From positions 4,044,695 through 4,108,694 of the forward strand of contig NC_049984.1 of assembly GCF_000003815.2 (NCBI RefSeq): a stretch of DNA of 64,000 nt, written 5' to 3'. Made by a program: the position numbers and the translations under genes. The notes beneath the pieces are model-generated. The model ran no database searches, was not told where the DNA came from, and worked only from the letters and a program-made list of their open reading frames with translations. This DNA comes from Branchiostoma floridae (taxonomy: Eukaryota; Chordata; Leptocardii; Amphioxiformes; Branchiostomatidae). Positions 45,800 to 59,000 of this stretch are shown here, one piece after another. Numbering within the stretch: position 1 is the stretch's first letter; the number at the start of each line of letters is the position of its first letter.

Positions 45800-48051
45800 T
45801 GTGAATAAAAAATAATAATAAAAAAAACATGTATCAAACACCAGTTTTATATTTAAGTACAAGCTGTGTAAGAGCTAGAGAGAAAGACTGCAAAGTTTTG
45901 AAGTATAAATTTAAATGTTTTTTTTTTACCTTTGTTCCAAAACTGTGGCCTACACTAAGCTTCCACATTGAAGTGCTTCCCAGTGAGAATAGAGCAGACA
46001 TGCATGTATTTATGCCTACTGTAGTAATGTATGTTGTGTTAACTTAGTCAAATAACTCATCAGACACAGAAAGTAACTGACATGCAGCAAATTTGCCATA
46101 TGTGGCTTTTATTATTTTCACACACCACTTCCTGGACATAATATCAGTGCCAATACCAACAATATACAATGTAAACCATGGTTATTGACATGATAATTGT
46201 TCTGTCAGAAAGAGCACATATCAACAGTAAAAGTCATCTCCGAGGATGAACTGAACTGAACTGAGGGAAAATACCGGGTAGCTGAGTTAATTATGTGTAA
46301 CTCTGTGATAAGCTATTGTACTCGATATATTTGGCCATATTTCCCCACAAATGAAGAATTGACAGACTTTGACAAATGTGTAAGTGGTTCAAACCCTTCG
46401 GAATAGTCCTTTGGTCGCACATGGGGCAACTGGAGACCGTATTGAGGTCACCTGAGTTGGTGCCGAATGACAGCCACTCCAGACCCTTGTGATTTAGCAC
46501 CGCCTGTTGTTAACTCCTCAGCCCCTGGCTGCTAAGAGAAAGTAGCCGACCCACCCAATAACCAACTGTGTGATAAAGGTGGGTATAGATTGGGGCATTG
46601 TCTGAAAGTCATCTGAAGGAAAACGTGTAACAGTATATACAAGAAAGTTGATAAATAGTTGAAGAACTAGAAGGCAACCACATAATATTTACCTTCACAT
46701 GGTCTAGCTCAACAAAGTCCAGCTGTTTGTTCTTACTCAAACATTTATACATATATATGTACATGTTATAGCCAGCCTCTCCAGCTCTGTCCTACAACTT
46801 GCCACATAATGAAATCGGACACCACAGGGTTCTACATTACCATAGTAACAGCCGTCTGATCCAGGTCATTGACCTTAGTGACTTGGAAGGTATTACATGA
46901 AGAAGATGAAGAAACAGATCAAAAACAGTGTTTCCCATCTGTGTACCAGGTGAAAATGATTACAAGGGCTAGATTGTATGAAAAATCACTCACATACTCT
47001 CTATCCCTCTTGATTGCCTACATTAATTATTCCATTAATTTCTTCCTTGAAACTTTGGTAACATGATAACAAATAATTGTATCTGGGGCCAATTTTATAG
47101 ACTGTACAGTAAACTTGCCCCATTTTTATTTCATTTACATCAATAAAAGTCGCAAAATAGTGTTATTTCGTTACTACAATGATAGCCAAACAATGACACG
47201 TATAGAAGCACTGATTCATACACATTCATATACTGTACAACTCTAACCTAAACTCTTCAGTGCATTGTCTTGGCATTGGAAAAATATATCTTCACAACTA
47301 ATACTGTCATGTAATGTTACATCTCTTAATTGTATTTTAAGTTGACAACTTTGAAAATACAGCCAGTCTCTCAATAAATGAGAGTCACAGAAATTACACA
47401 CTTGTAGGAATCCTGGAGAAGTTACTTTTCCTGATACCAAGGGACTGTCTACTAATTAGGGCTTCATGTTTTAGTACTAATGATGATCCTTACACCACAT
47501 TTGACATTTCATACTGGCCAGCAGAGGAAAGTGTAATTGCTCACTGTGGGCTTAACATTATCCTGAGCTGGGGGCATGAGGCGTCATTAAGGCCATGTTG
47601 ATTTGGTTGTATGGATGACATCCGCTGGGAACATCAAAACTGACGGGAGCGGGCGAAAAAAAAATAGTTTAGCCGAAAAAAGTTGCCATGAAAATTATTA
47701 GATGATCTTAAAAATCATTTCAAAACATTTCATATACGTACGACAGCATCAAATCGTTCAACAGTTCACTAGTTGGTGAATTGAATTATACTACATAGAA
47801 TTTATAGAATCCATAGAAAATGTGGTTGGATAGAATGGGGTTGATTTACATGTTAGAACTTCAGTTACAGTTACAGTGCTATAAAACATGACTTCGACGA
47901 AGGTAAAAACAGGTAAAGGTCAAATGCGTGTTGAGTCTGAATATGCGTCACGTTGTGACTGTTTCTAGCTAGGGCACGGTATGGGAAGGCTGAGCCGCTA
48001 TTCGCAATCCTTTTCTTTATCACCACTGCTGAAGTCAGGTACTCATTTACA

Positions 48052-48245
48052 CTTCTCTCCAAGCAGATGCTCGGCTTTGGCTAGTTTTGACGTGTTTTAT
48101 GCACTTTTTTATCGGGCTTCTATTTTGTGCTATTTTCTTTATGTCATCCCCATAATTGACAGGAAGACACAAAGAAAATGGTACAAAATAGAAGCCCGAA
48201 AAAGTGCCTAAGACACGTCAATAACAGCCGCAGCCGAACCTCTGG
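48052..48245. repeat. MITE, CTCTCCAAGCAGATGCTCGG copy
   Basis: Long pairing arms ('gggcttctattttgtgc' with 'gtacaaaatagaagccc'). Right end decayed to CCGAACCTCTGGATAGTA. Confidence 0.7.
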
Positions 48246-49179
48246 ATAGTACTTGTACCTGTGTGCAGTGCTAATGAATCCAGTGAGGAAAGTCTAGTAT
48301 TTAAAGGTTCTTTCCCAAGGACACAAACCCTAGCCCTCCTGAAATGCTGGGAATTTCTGGCTCAAGCAAGTACTCAGCCATTGACGTTACGGTGCGCATA
48401 GTGCTATACATTTACAGTGCACAACTTTACAGTGTACATTTTCATGGACATTAAGCTCACGCCATGACGATATATGTGTAACTACCAAAAAAACTACCAA
48501 ATAATAAGTCACAACACATGTACGTATATATATTGGATACTACTAAGATGTAGAATCAAATAGGAGGTCCATTTTCCACCACTCATTGCCGACAAATGCA
48601 ATTTGAAACCAGCGTCTGCATGTCGACTTCATATCCCAAAATACCCTGTTTTCACATACAACGGATATAGGTTACCCCGCCGATAAAGGTACACTAGTAA
48701 GTGTGAAAGTGCAGATAATGATATTTTCGATCAAACATACGCTGGGGGCCACATCTCACATCCTAAGCAATTCTTTGTTGCAGTCACTTGGCCCAAACCA
48801 CGACCTTGCCCTGTTTCCTTTTTATCTTTTTTGTTCACCTCCTTTGGGTCACTCATACAATGCACGTATCCCCAGGTGTGCAGATAAACCAGAAAGCAAC
48901 GCCACATTAGTAGCTTTAAATTGGCAGTCTGTACATGGGACGTGTGTGTCACTGAACAATCGGGCCCCACCGGAAACACCGGCCAGCGCACTCTGGGGTT
49001 TAAGGGGCTTTCAACAAGCTGGCTGATTCTTCTCGATGGAGAAAACACAAATTGAATACGGTGGCGCATCACAGGAAGGGTTGTAATGTCCTCAAAAGTA
49101 TGGTATTTATTCTTTGCTTTATCAATATGCCACTAGAGACACAGACAAGCACGTAAGCACATACAATGCGCTCACACAC

Positions 49180-49275
49180 ACAGAGACTCAAACACGCACG
49201 CACGTACGTACGCGCGCGCGCACACACACACACAGACACACACACAGACACACAGACACACGTGTACACACACAT
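49180..49275. repeat. CA/GT microsatellite with a CG-rich core
   Basis: Interrupted CACA and ACGCACGTACG repeats across about 95 bp. Confidence 0.85.
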
Positions 49276-50308
49276 TCAGCACGTTTACACACCTTTTCGC
49301 TTGAACTATAAGCTTGTAAGTTCACAACAGCGCCAATGTGCTATTATTCTGACTCTTTCTAGTACATACCACTCGCGGTCGACACAAACGAGGCGTTTAT
49401 CCTCATGATACCAAAGTTGCTACCAGTTCTCCACTTGTTATGTGGTTGGAAAGCAGGAAAAACGTTATATATTTTCCTACTTAGTCTCAGTTACCAATGA
49501 GGTTCTTTTCTGTCCTCGCTTTGTCGCCTCCAGTAAATTTGGTTCTATTAGTACAAGGACCTACTTCTGTGTTGAGCTAAATTTTGTTCTACCATCTTGC
49601 AGAGTTTATGGGGATACTAGTATGTAGAAATGTACGAACACCAGATTAGAAATCTAGTAATCATGTCACTAAAATAAGCTGATTAATATGTGGCATCGTA
49701 ACCGATTGGCAAGAGATGTGACGATATGCCTTTTTTAAATTTTGAATGACCAAAATATAGCTTCACATACTGTAAGGGAAAATGTTTTGTTATCGGTCTG
49801 GCGATCATGAACGATTTGACAGATAGTAGTCAGAGTTTTTACTTTGTTATTTCCATGTCCGTCAGTATGAGATGTTTGGATAGATATGTTTGTACTTATT
49901 TGTTTGTTTATCTTTTGCGATTTGCCACATTGTTGGAGGGATAGGTGGCTATCACTGGATAGGCCGTAACCAGGCTGTTATGTTTGAACTATTCACACCT
50001 GGTCTTTCTTTCACGTGCTCGAGCTGTGGCCCTCCCTAAACAAGGGACCTCAAGAGCACGACGTCCTTAATCGAAGCCAGCTATAGCTACTCACTTTTAC
50101 CTCAGCCGAGAGAGGAAATAGTTGTTAGATTCCTTATCAAGTTCGATTCAACGTCAACAACCCTTAAACCCCGGAACCACCACTCCACCTGTAGGTTATT
50201 TACAGGTTTGCGATAGCAAAACCTGTATTGCTTTCGTATGCGTCCATGGGCGCGGCCATGTTGGATATTTGACTACCATGTTAAAACGAAGAGGTCTTCA
50301 TAGACGGG

Positions 50309-51476
50309 TTAAGGAGTCGCGTGTCCGGGAGCCTTGCTGCAGAGCGCATTCTTGAAGGCCTCGCGGATGGCGTCGTTCCAGATGGCGTAGATGGCGGGGT
50401 TGAGGGCGCTGTTGCAGTAGCCGAGCCACACGGACAGCACGAACAGCCAGCGCGGGAAGCACTGCCACCACAGCACGCACAGCAGGTAGAACGTGAAGAA
50501 CGGCAGCCAGCAAAGCGTGAAGGTCACCATCACCACCCCGATGATGAAGACGAAGCGCCGCTCGCGACGCTGGGCGGCACACTGCCGCATGGGGGACCCC
50601 ACCTGTAGAAGGAGATAATGATAATTATCTGGTCAAAGAGCAGTATCTTACAGTTAACCCAGACATATATATTGTACATAGCAAACGCTTTGCAGCCACA
50701 TGGTAACCAAAATTATTTGTAAATAGCTGTGAATCTTTTGATATTGCTATTTTATTTGTCCTTGTCAGTTTTTTTAGGGGTGATGTTAATATTAGCATAC
50801 TGCTAGAGTGCATCACCTCCTGTATTGTGCTTTGTTAATGAATAAAAAAAGGTTCAAACCAACCAACAAACAAACAAACCTGCACCAGGTTGCGAAAGGA
50901 CGGCATGTCTAGCTGGGGGATGCCGCCGGCGGGCTGCGGGGTTCTGGCGTGCCACTTGGCCGTGAGAAGCGCCGGGCACAGGAGGAGGTTCAGCGGCGGG
51001 GCCTGTAAGGGAGGCTGACCGGCCTTCCGTCGTCGCCGCATCGGTGACGTTTGCGGGGCCTCGATGCCGGCTGCATCCAGGCGGATCGAGAGAGGGGAGA
51101 GCGGGCCTGACGCGGATCTCTCTATCCTGCGGGCGGGGGCGCCATGCCGGACGGTCCCGTTCAGGGCCAGAAATCTTGCGCCGCTGAACTCGGTCTCCCT
51201 CTCGGCCGCCTCCGGGTCGGCATCCTCGGCGCTAGAGCGTCTTCCGTCCGCCGGCCTGGCCGCGACGGTCCGGCAGTCATTCGGACTGGACTTGGGCGTG
51301 GCAGAGTCCTCATCCGTGCTGACCGGCGCCTGTATACATAGAGGAATTTATTGCTTGATCGATGAATGTGACAGCAAAATGAGATGGAAGGCATGACATT
51401 CGCCTCACCAATACGTTCACTTGAACTGTTGATGAACAAGAAGCAGATATATATCATTGGTTATTTGCAACACTGA

Positions 51477-51529
<53 letters not shown>

Positions 51530-54500
51530 GAGAGAATGTAACGTTATATATGTATAATCGTTTTTCATTGAGAGAGAGATAGAGAGAGAGAATGTAACGT
51601 TATATATGTATAATCGTTTTTCATTGACAACCAACTTGTGACAGACGACCTTGCTTTGACATCGCACTTAAGGCTGTGTGGCAACTGACACAGAGAGGCC
51701 ATGAGACTATTTTGAATACTAGTACTGCGTTTTCAAGTATTATGTTATCAACAGCTGAAGGACAAGGGTTTGGTTTGGTTTTGTCATTTTCTTATCATCA
51801 GCTGTATACGGTCCATAAGCCCCAAAGCAACAGGTGTTTATCCTCTACTGAGTGCGCGTGAAGAAGAAAATCAGACTACTCCTTTACTACTAATGGACAC
51901 AGAGAGATGTGCAGGTGGGCAATTTCACACTCTCGGAGTCGGTGGCTTTTAACCAAAGAACATCAGACAACGGAGTACCTCCCACGCCATCTTCTGTTCT
52001 GTTACAAGGACTGAAGTAATATTGGTCTCGAGTTGGCGGCTACAGAAGAACTCGTGTTGGCCAGCACATTTAGGTCGCGTGAAACAGAAGCTTAAGGGGC
52101 GAGGATTCGAGCCCAGACCGCCAGCTCACAAACCCAGCACCACCAACTAATACGTCAAATGGTCGGACCGTTTGGCATGGGCATTTCGTATGGTCAGTTT
52201 GGCGGCGCTTGAACTTCACTGTTACATTTACCCTCCTCTTTTTTTTTCTTTTAAAGATTCGCCCTCGAATCTCCGAGCTCGATACATGGCCCTAAGGCCT
52301 GCGTGGGGCATCGATATCTTTAGCCTGTTACTCACAGGGTCGGTGTATGAACTGCTAAAGCACAAGGGTCCCCTAACTCCCGGGACTCGAACCCGCGCCG
52401 AACCCGGACAGCCAGCGCAAGCTAACAAACTCAACGCCACTAACCACTACGTCAGAAGGGTTAGTGGCATGGTCAGTTTTGCGACGTCTGAACCCCAGTG
52501 TTACACTTCTTCCCCTTTTATCTTTTAAAATTCGCCCTAGAATCTCCGAGCTCGATATATGGCCCTGTGTAGCACATCTTTAGTAGGTTACTCACATGGT
52601 CGGCGTGGGAACCACTGGAACACAAGAGCTAGAGGCGACTAGAAACAGTCTCCTGGCTCCCGGGATTTGAACCCAGGCCGCCAGCTCACAAACCCAACAC
52701 CACTATTCTAAAACACAAGAGGTGAGTAGAAACAGTATTCTGGCTCCCGGGTAGGATTCAAACCTGCGCCGAACCCGGGCCGCCAGCGCTAGCTCACAAA
52801 CCCAACGCCGCTAACCACTATGTTAAAAGGTTGGACCGTTTTGAATGGTCAGTTTGGCGGCGCTAGAACCCCACTGTTACACGCATGTGTAGTCCCCAGT
52901 TCTTAGCGACCCTTCCCCTGGAACTAGAAGCCGTGAGTTGGATCCCGACTGTGTCGCTCTCCCGACATGCACGCTACGGGAAAGGGTTGCAGTCCTCAGG
53001 ACGGGACGTTAAGCTGTGGTCTACTGTGCCGATCGAAAATAGCTACAGGCATTTCCGCAACACAATCAACCTGTCATCATCGTCGCGGGCTACTTGCCCG
53101 GACCAGGTCCACTCTCCCCTTCCAAACGTCTCTGCAAAAGCTGTACTATCACATACTGTCTGTCTTCTCTGTCACAAGCAGTAGAATAATAGCTATTCGA
53201 TGAGCCTAAACGGATCGAGATCACTTTTTAGTGTAAGACATGTACTTTAAAAAGTTTGTTTTTTTCAAGAACGAAAATCTTGGATGTTGTTTGTGCACAG
53301 GTTAATAGTACGTACAGTATCTTTCCTATAGATCTGTTTCTTTTGCAAAGGCGCACAGAGTCTGTCCAAACAAGCACCCCAATTTTGTTGCAAGTTTTGA
53401 TTTGAAAACCTCATCATTTTGGAACAATTTCAAAGGACAAAACTCTGTCCATTGTCCCTTTAGATGGGCAAAGGCACCAATTGAATGAATTATCCTTTTT
53501 ATTCATTAAAGACAGACGCCAGCATGTTGTTGAGAGAAACGTATCTGCTGGTCATTACCGGTCCATTGTTAGTGTTTATTTCTCAGCTCGCCACTGATGT
53601 CTCAACTCAGTTGTCTCCCAAGAGGCGGAAGCGGGTTCTGTTGGGAGCTTGCCGCGGCACCACACGGGAAATGTACTCAACTTTTGATTGCGTTGATTGC
53701 TCACGTACGTAATACCTTAGCGTGGAACACTGCGCCACAGGCGTAGATGTGATATAATTGAACCCCAGGGTTTTACTGCTTCACTTAGCTATGTTGTAAA
53801 GGCCATTGGGTTCTGCCCTACTTGTTTTCCCGGTCTACAGGTAACATGTCAAGTATATACAAACTTGCCTGGCTTGCCAGTGTACCATGCAACTCGTTGG
53901 TAAAAATTTGATAATGATACAATACATCTGGTGTATAATTTCCAGCCATTGGGTACCCAAAGCGTGGGCAATGAGGCTGATACGTGCCCGAGGCGCCTCC
54001 TCGAACACGGGACCCCGTTTTACTTCCCTTCCGAAAGACGATTTCGTGGAATTCTTGGTTCCCACTACAGCATTCGGTCGTCCTTTAGTGGTCTCACATC
54101 CAAGAACTGTCCGAACTGCACGTTTCTTGACTTCCGATATCGAGGGATCGGGTGAGTCCAACGCGCCACGAGGCCATCTATCAACATACACATGACCTTA
54201 CAGTACAGACAAGTGACCTTAGAAACGCGTGACGTAGACACAGTACCAGCAATTGGTCATTCTAACATGATGATAGGTTCAGTAGGAAAATTTCGGATAG
54301 TTTTATTTCTGGAATAAAGGTAAAATATAGATAACTAGCCATTGACAAATCAAGGTGAACTTTGTGCCCATTTTTTATCTGCCTTGAAATGAAGCTGAAG
54401 TCAATGGTAAACAATGCTAACAATCAAAAACCATGACCACAGCATGTCCAGAACACAAAAAAAAAACTTCTGCTGTAGTACACTAGGAAGCCGCTATGGT

Positions 54501-55982
54501 GCTCATTGTCGAACTTGACCTTCGTTTTTCTGACTCCTACCCACCTATCAGATATCATCAGGATCCATCCAAGGTTTCTCGAGTTATTTATTTGACACAC
54601 ACAAAGACAGACAAACAGTAGCCTCCATAGCAGGCTCTCTATGGACTTTTTTGGCACTTTTGCTGCCGTTTCTTTTTGTACTGGTCGCTGACNNNNNNNN
54701 NNNNNNNNNNNNNNNNNNNNNNNNNNNNNNNNNNNNNNNNNNNNNNNNNNNNNNNNNNNNNNNNNNNNNNNNNNNNNNNNNNNNNNNNNNNNCGTTTTAT
54801 AATATGTCTTCGTCCCGCGGAAAAAATGCAGGCTCTAACATGATGGACAGCTATGAGAGAGGCCAGCAATCAGCGACCCAGTACAAAAAGAAATGGCTAG
54901 CAAAAGTGCCAAAAAAGTCCATAGAGAGCCTGCTATACAGGAGGCTAGACAAACAGGCCCAAAACAAAACCTTCTTGGCGAAGCCTTCTTGGCGAAGGTA
55001 ACAAATCACCTCTTTCCTGGTGGGGCTCATCTCCCCGTCCTCAGCTGCGGACATGTTGCGGCTCTTGAAGGTGTTGTTAGTGACGGTTGTGGAGCAGGAC
55101 GGCCCCTTCCCCAGCTTCCGCCGCCAGTTCTTCCGGGAACGGTGGGAGTTCAGGATCATGGCGTACAGCGTTACCATGACGACCAGCGGGATGAAGAACG
55201 ATAGTGTGCTGAAAAGTGACACGGAGAGATTGAGTTACCATTGGCCAATGTGAAGTTGTATTTCAAAAGACTTTTTGAAATATGAACGCAGTTTGAAATG
55301 TTTCAAATTTTCATATTGAACATCTCAACACTTGTGCGTGCGTTAACGTTACCATCAAATTAGTGCCAAGACAAAGATAAAAATAGAAAACGATCGCCAG
55401 ATTAGTTCAATGCATGTTATTTGTGTAAGTAAGTAATGTTATAGTCGATTAAGAAGAGCAGAATAATTGAACGTTAACGTTGTTCCAAAGTTATATAGTG
55501 ACTTAAAATGTTTAAACGTTGGCTTTCGGATTTTGTTAGCGTTTTGTTGGATGAGCACTCAAGAAAGTGTGCCTATGTACAAGTAATATAAGTACGTTTA
55601 AAAGTTGAGTCGGGTTTGAAGTTTGCTCTAAGAAGTCTTTATAGAGGCTGTCAACTGCAAAAAACCAGGCCCACATTGAGAGAACCACATACGGGAAGAA
55701 TAAGATCGATCGATACATTTTGAACTTGATGGAATCAAGACTTCCCACTACAGATATTATTACAATGAAACAGTGTTTTGATCCGTCTGTACTGCAGCTT
55801 TCCTCTTGACTTTGAACTCGTGATCTTACAGACACGTGACCTTATACTAGTATACACGTCACCTTGGAGACAAGCCTTCCATAGGTGTCGACTGACAACA
55901 GCCATAGTCCCATGTTGAGAAAACCACGTACGGGAAGAATGGTAAAGAATGAGATGAATCAATACACACACACAGACACACA

Positions 55983-56021
<39 letters not shown>

Positions 56022-59000
56022 ACACAGCCATGGTCCAACAGCCATAGTCCAATGTCAGTGGTGCTGCCTGAGATGCTGATCGAGTAATGTATCTTGCCAC
56101 ATTTGCTAATAAATAAATGAATAAACAGCCATAGTCTCACCTTGACAGAACCACGTACGGGAAGAAGGAGCTGAGGCCGCACATCCCCTCCCCCATGCCG
56201 AGCTCCTCCCCCCAGCCCATGAGTGGCGGCAGGCACACGGTCAGCGCCAGCACCCACACCGTCAGGATCAGGGCTCCCACGCGCGTCGAGCTCTGCAGAC
56301 GGGCGTAGTTCATCCTGGGAACGAGAGATTTCCGTTCACGTGACACTGACGTCATCTAGTGTCCGCCATGTTGGCGGGTTGAAGACATCGCAAATCTCGC
56401 ATGTGAGACATGTCTAGAGAAGTTGATTTTACGTGAGTAGAGCTATGTATGTGTCGCATGTGTGTGTGTGTGTGTGTGTGTGTGTGGACTTGTGTGTGTG
56501 TCCGTGTGTGCCAGCACCCACACCGTCAGGATCAGGGCCCCCACGCGCGTCGAGCTCTGCAGACGGGCGTAGTTCATCCTGGGGACGAGAGATTTTCCAT
56601 TCACGTGACACTGACGTCATGTATGGTCCGCCATGTTGGCGGGTTAACATGTCTCGTACGTGATGTTTTGAAATGCTGACTGTACGTTGTGTGTGTGTGT
56701 ATCTGTGTGTGTCTGTGTGTGTGTGTGTGTGTGTAGCTCTTGGGCATGGGCAGAAGCAACAATTGCGCAAGGTACAAAGCATGGCATCTACTGATACATC
56801 ACTACAGTTCTATAAGGCTAATCTACTTAATACAGGGGTGCATTATACGAAATGCACATAGATGCGCAATAAAAGCCATAACTACCTCGTGGAGCACCAG
56901 TATCTGTCCAGCGCGATGGCGCACAGGTTGTAGATGGAGGCGGTGCAGGCCAGCACGTCCACCGTCACGTGGATCTCACACCACACCGAACCGAACGGCC
57001 ACGAGCCCCGCACCTGGATAACAACAAGACCGAGAATAATGCCATCAGGTTGGCAGATCATAGGATAGTAGAGTTTTCTTTAACACAACCTGCTGACGTT
57101 TCCATGCCTATCAGACATCTTCCTCAAAGCTTCTAACTGGAGTTCTGCTTCTCGCTACTCTATATAGCCGATGTAGGTGGCAAGAACATAATCCCAAAGT
57201 GGCTACGTTTGTGCCCCCCTCGCCACCAACATCGGCTACATATAATGATATAGCAGCGAGAAGCAGAACTCCAGTTAGAAACTGTGAGGAATCGAAGCGT
57301 CAGCAGATAAGATTAAGTGGTTGCATAAAAGAAAACTCTACTATCCAACAACAAGGCCGCAGCATGTCCAGGATAAAAGATACAAGATACACGAACAGGA
57401 AGTTCTGCAGGAGGTCCTGACAAACAACAAGGCTGCAGCATTTTGTTTTAACAGGATTGTTCAGATTGTACAATTACACGAAATGGAACGTTAGTAATAC
57501 ACAATTGCGAGTATCAAAATCTTGGAAGTCCAGCAGTGCTTACAGTTAGATCATTTATGGGATAGAACACATCATAAGATCAATTTGAACGCATCTCCCA
57601 TTCTATTCCACCATGCCAATGGTTGACAAAGTGTGTTGACCTTGAAACTATGTGCGCAGCTCACACCATTCTGATGTCACACACGCCATACACCAGTGCT
57701 TCAGTTGATGAACGAGTTTTCACTTAACGTAGTCGGCGTTCACCCTTTCGCATGTCCTTCCGGTCATCGTGAAAGCCGTAGAATTCGTTAAGTGCCTGTC
57801 AGAACTAAATGTACATTTCTGCGTCATTCTAGTGGGGAACAATCGATCGTGCGTGGGTCCCGTTAAACTGTGAAGGACACCAAAGTTGTCGGCGTGACTC
57901 TTACACACCAGACGAGCCCGTACTTGGCCACCCCGATGTACCGGCGACTCCTCTTTAATTAATATTTTGTGTAAACACATTTTTCGGTGTATGCTAGCCT
58001 CCATAGCAGGCTCTCTATGGAGGCTATGAGATGTGTGCGGGAGGAGTTTTGAAGGACGTGTGCGGTGCGAGACAGAAACCAGAGTAATGAGACTGTTTTA
58101 CGTTCTCGAGGCACCTCCTCAAACACGGGACCCCATAACTGTAGCAACAGGACCTGAAGTGCTACATTGTAGCAGCTGGACAGGAACTGTAGCCACAGGA
58201 CCTAGTGCTACACGGGACCCCCATTTTACGTCTCTTCCGTTCCGAGAGACGAAAACAATCCCTTACAACATGTCCGAGCTGCACCGACCCTAGGATGGAA
58301 CTCAGGTCCACAGATCCATTGAAATGGAATCAGATAGATCCAGATTAGCCGATCCTGGGATCGAAATCAGGCCCAAAGTTCCATGGAAATGGACCCAGAT
58401 GGCCAAGCAGCGGAGTTGCGTTACCGCTAGGCCACGGAGACATGAACAGAATGTGTCGATAATGGGCAGGGGATGCAAATAAAAACCTTGAGAAGCCCTG
58501 TAGCGTTCACGACGCGCACCTAACATTTCACATCAACGGTAAAGATGGGCCCCAGGCTGCACTGGAGCCTCAGCAAAGATCTAACGTTTATAAGATCAGA
58601 CTTTTTAACGTCTATGAAGTTACATCATTCAACTCCGCCAGACTTTTTGTCTTGACTTGTTTCCATGGTAACACCACAACAGGAGGACCAGGTTCAGCCG
58701 TTTGATGTCAGATGTTGGTGGCTGCAGTTGCCATAGCAGGATCGCTTTGAAACTAAAATGAAAGTGTAAACAATTAATATCATAACGACACAGTCCAATA
58801 CCCACACAAAATGTAGCCATGTATTTCTAAGACGTGTCCGTCTTCCGCAACCTGCCAGACACACCTGTATATACCTTTTAAAACGGGGACCTTTAAAGAC
58901 TTAAATGCTTTATAGTTGGTAATGTGTGTCTAAGGGCGTCCGATCACTACCAACAAAAGCAAAAGCTAATCATTTTTTGATAGTTTAAGACCAAACCACA

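Larger units (their letters stand above)
44863..50308. other. Convergent intergenic region (CIBAR 3' end to GPCR 3' end)
   Basis: 44863-45810 is probably the CIBAR 3' UTR, with AATAAA at 45794-45799 and again at about 45804. 46260-46560 holds a minus-strand CPMC...HLHIC motif, possibly a decayed LINE end. 47597-47680 repeats a block seen at 18925. 48052-48245 is a MITE and 49180-49275 a CA repeat. 49300-50308 is AT-rich without genes. Confidence 0.5.

Noticed and set aside
49114-49408. Thr/His-rich frames across 49.1-49.4 kb
   Set aside because: Translated CA microsatellite.
50321-50608. Plus-strand 95-aa frame opposite the last GPCR exon
   Set aside because: The minus strand encodes TM6, TM7 and NPxxY in frame with the rest of the receptor.
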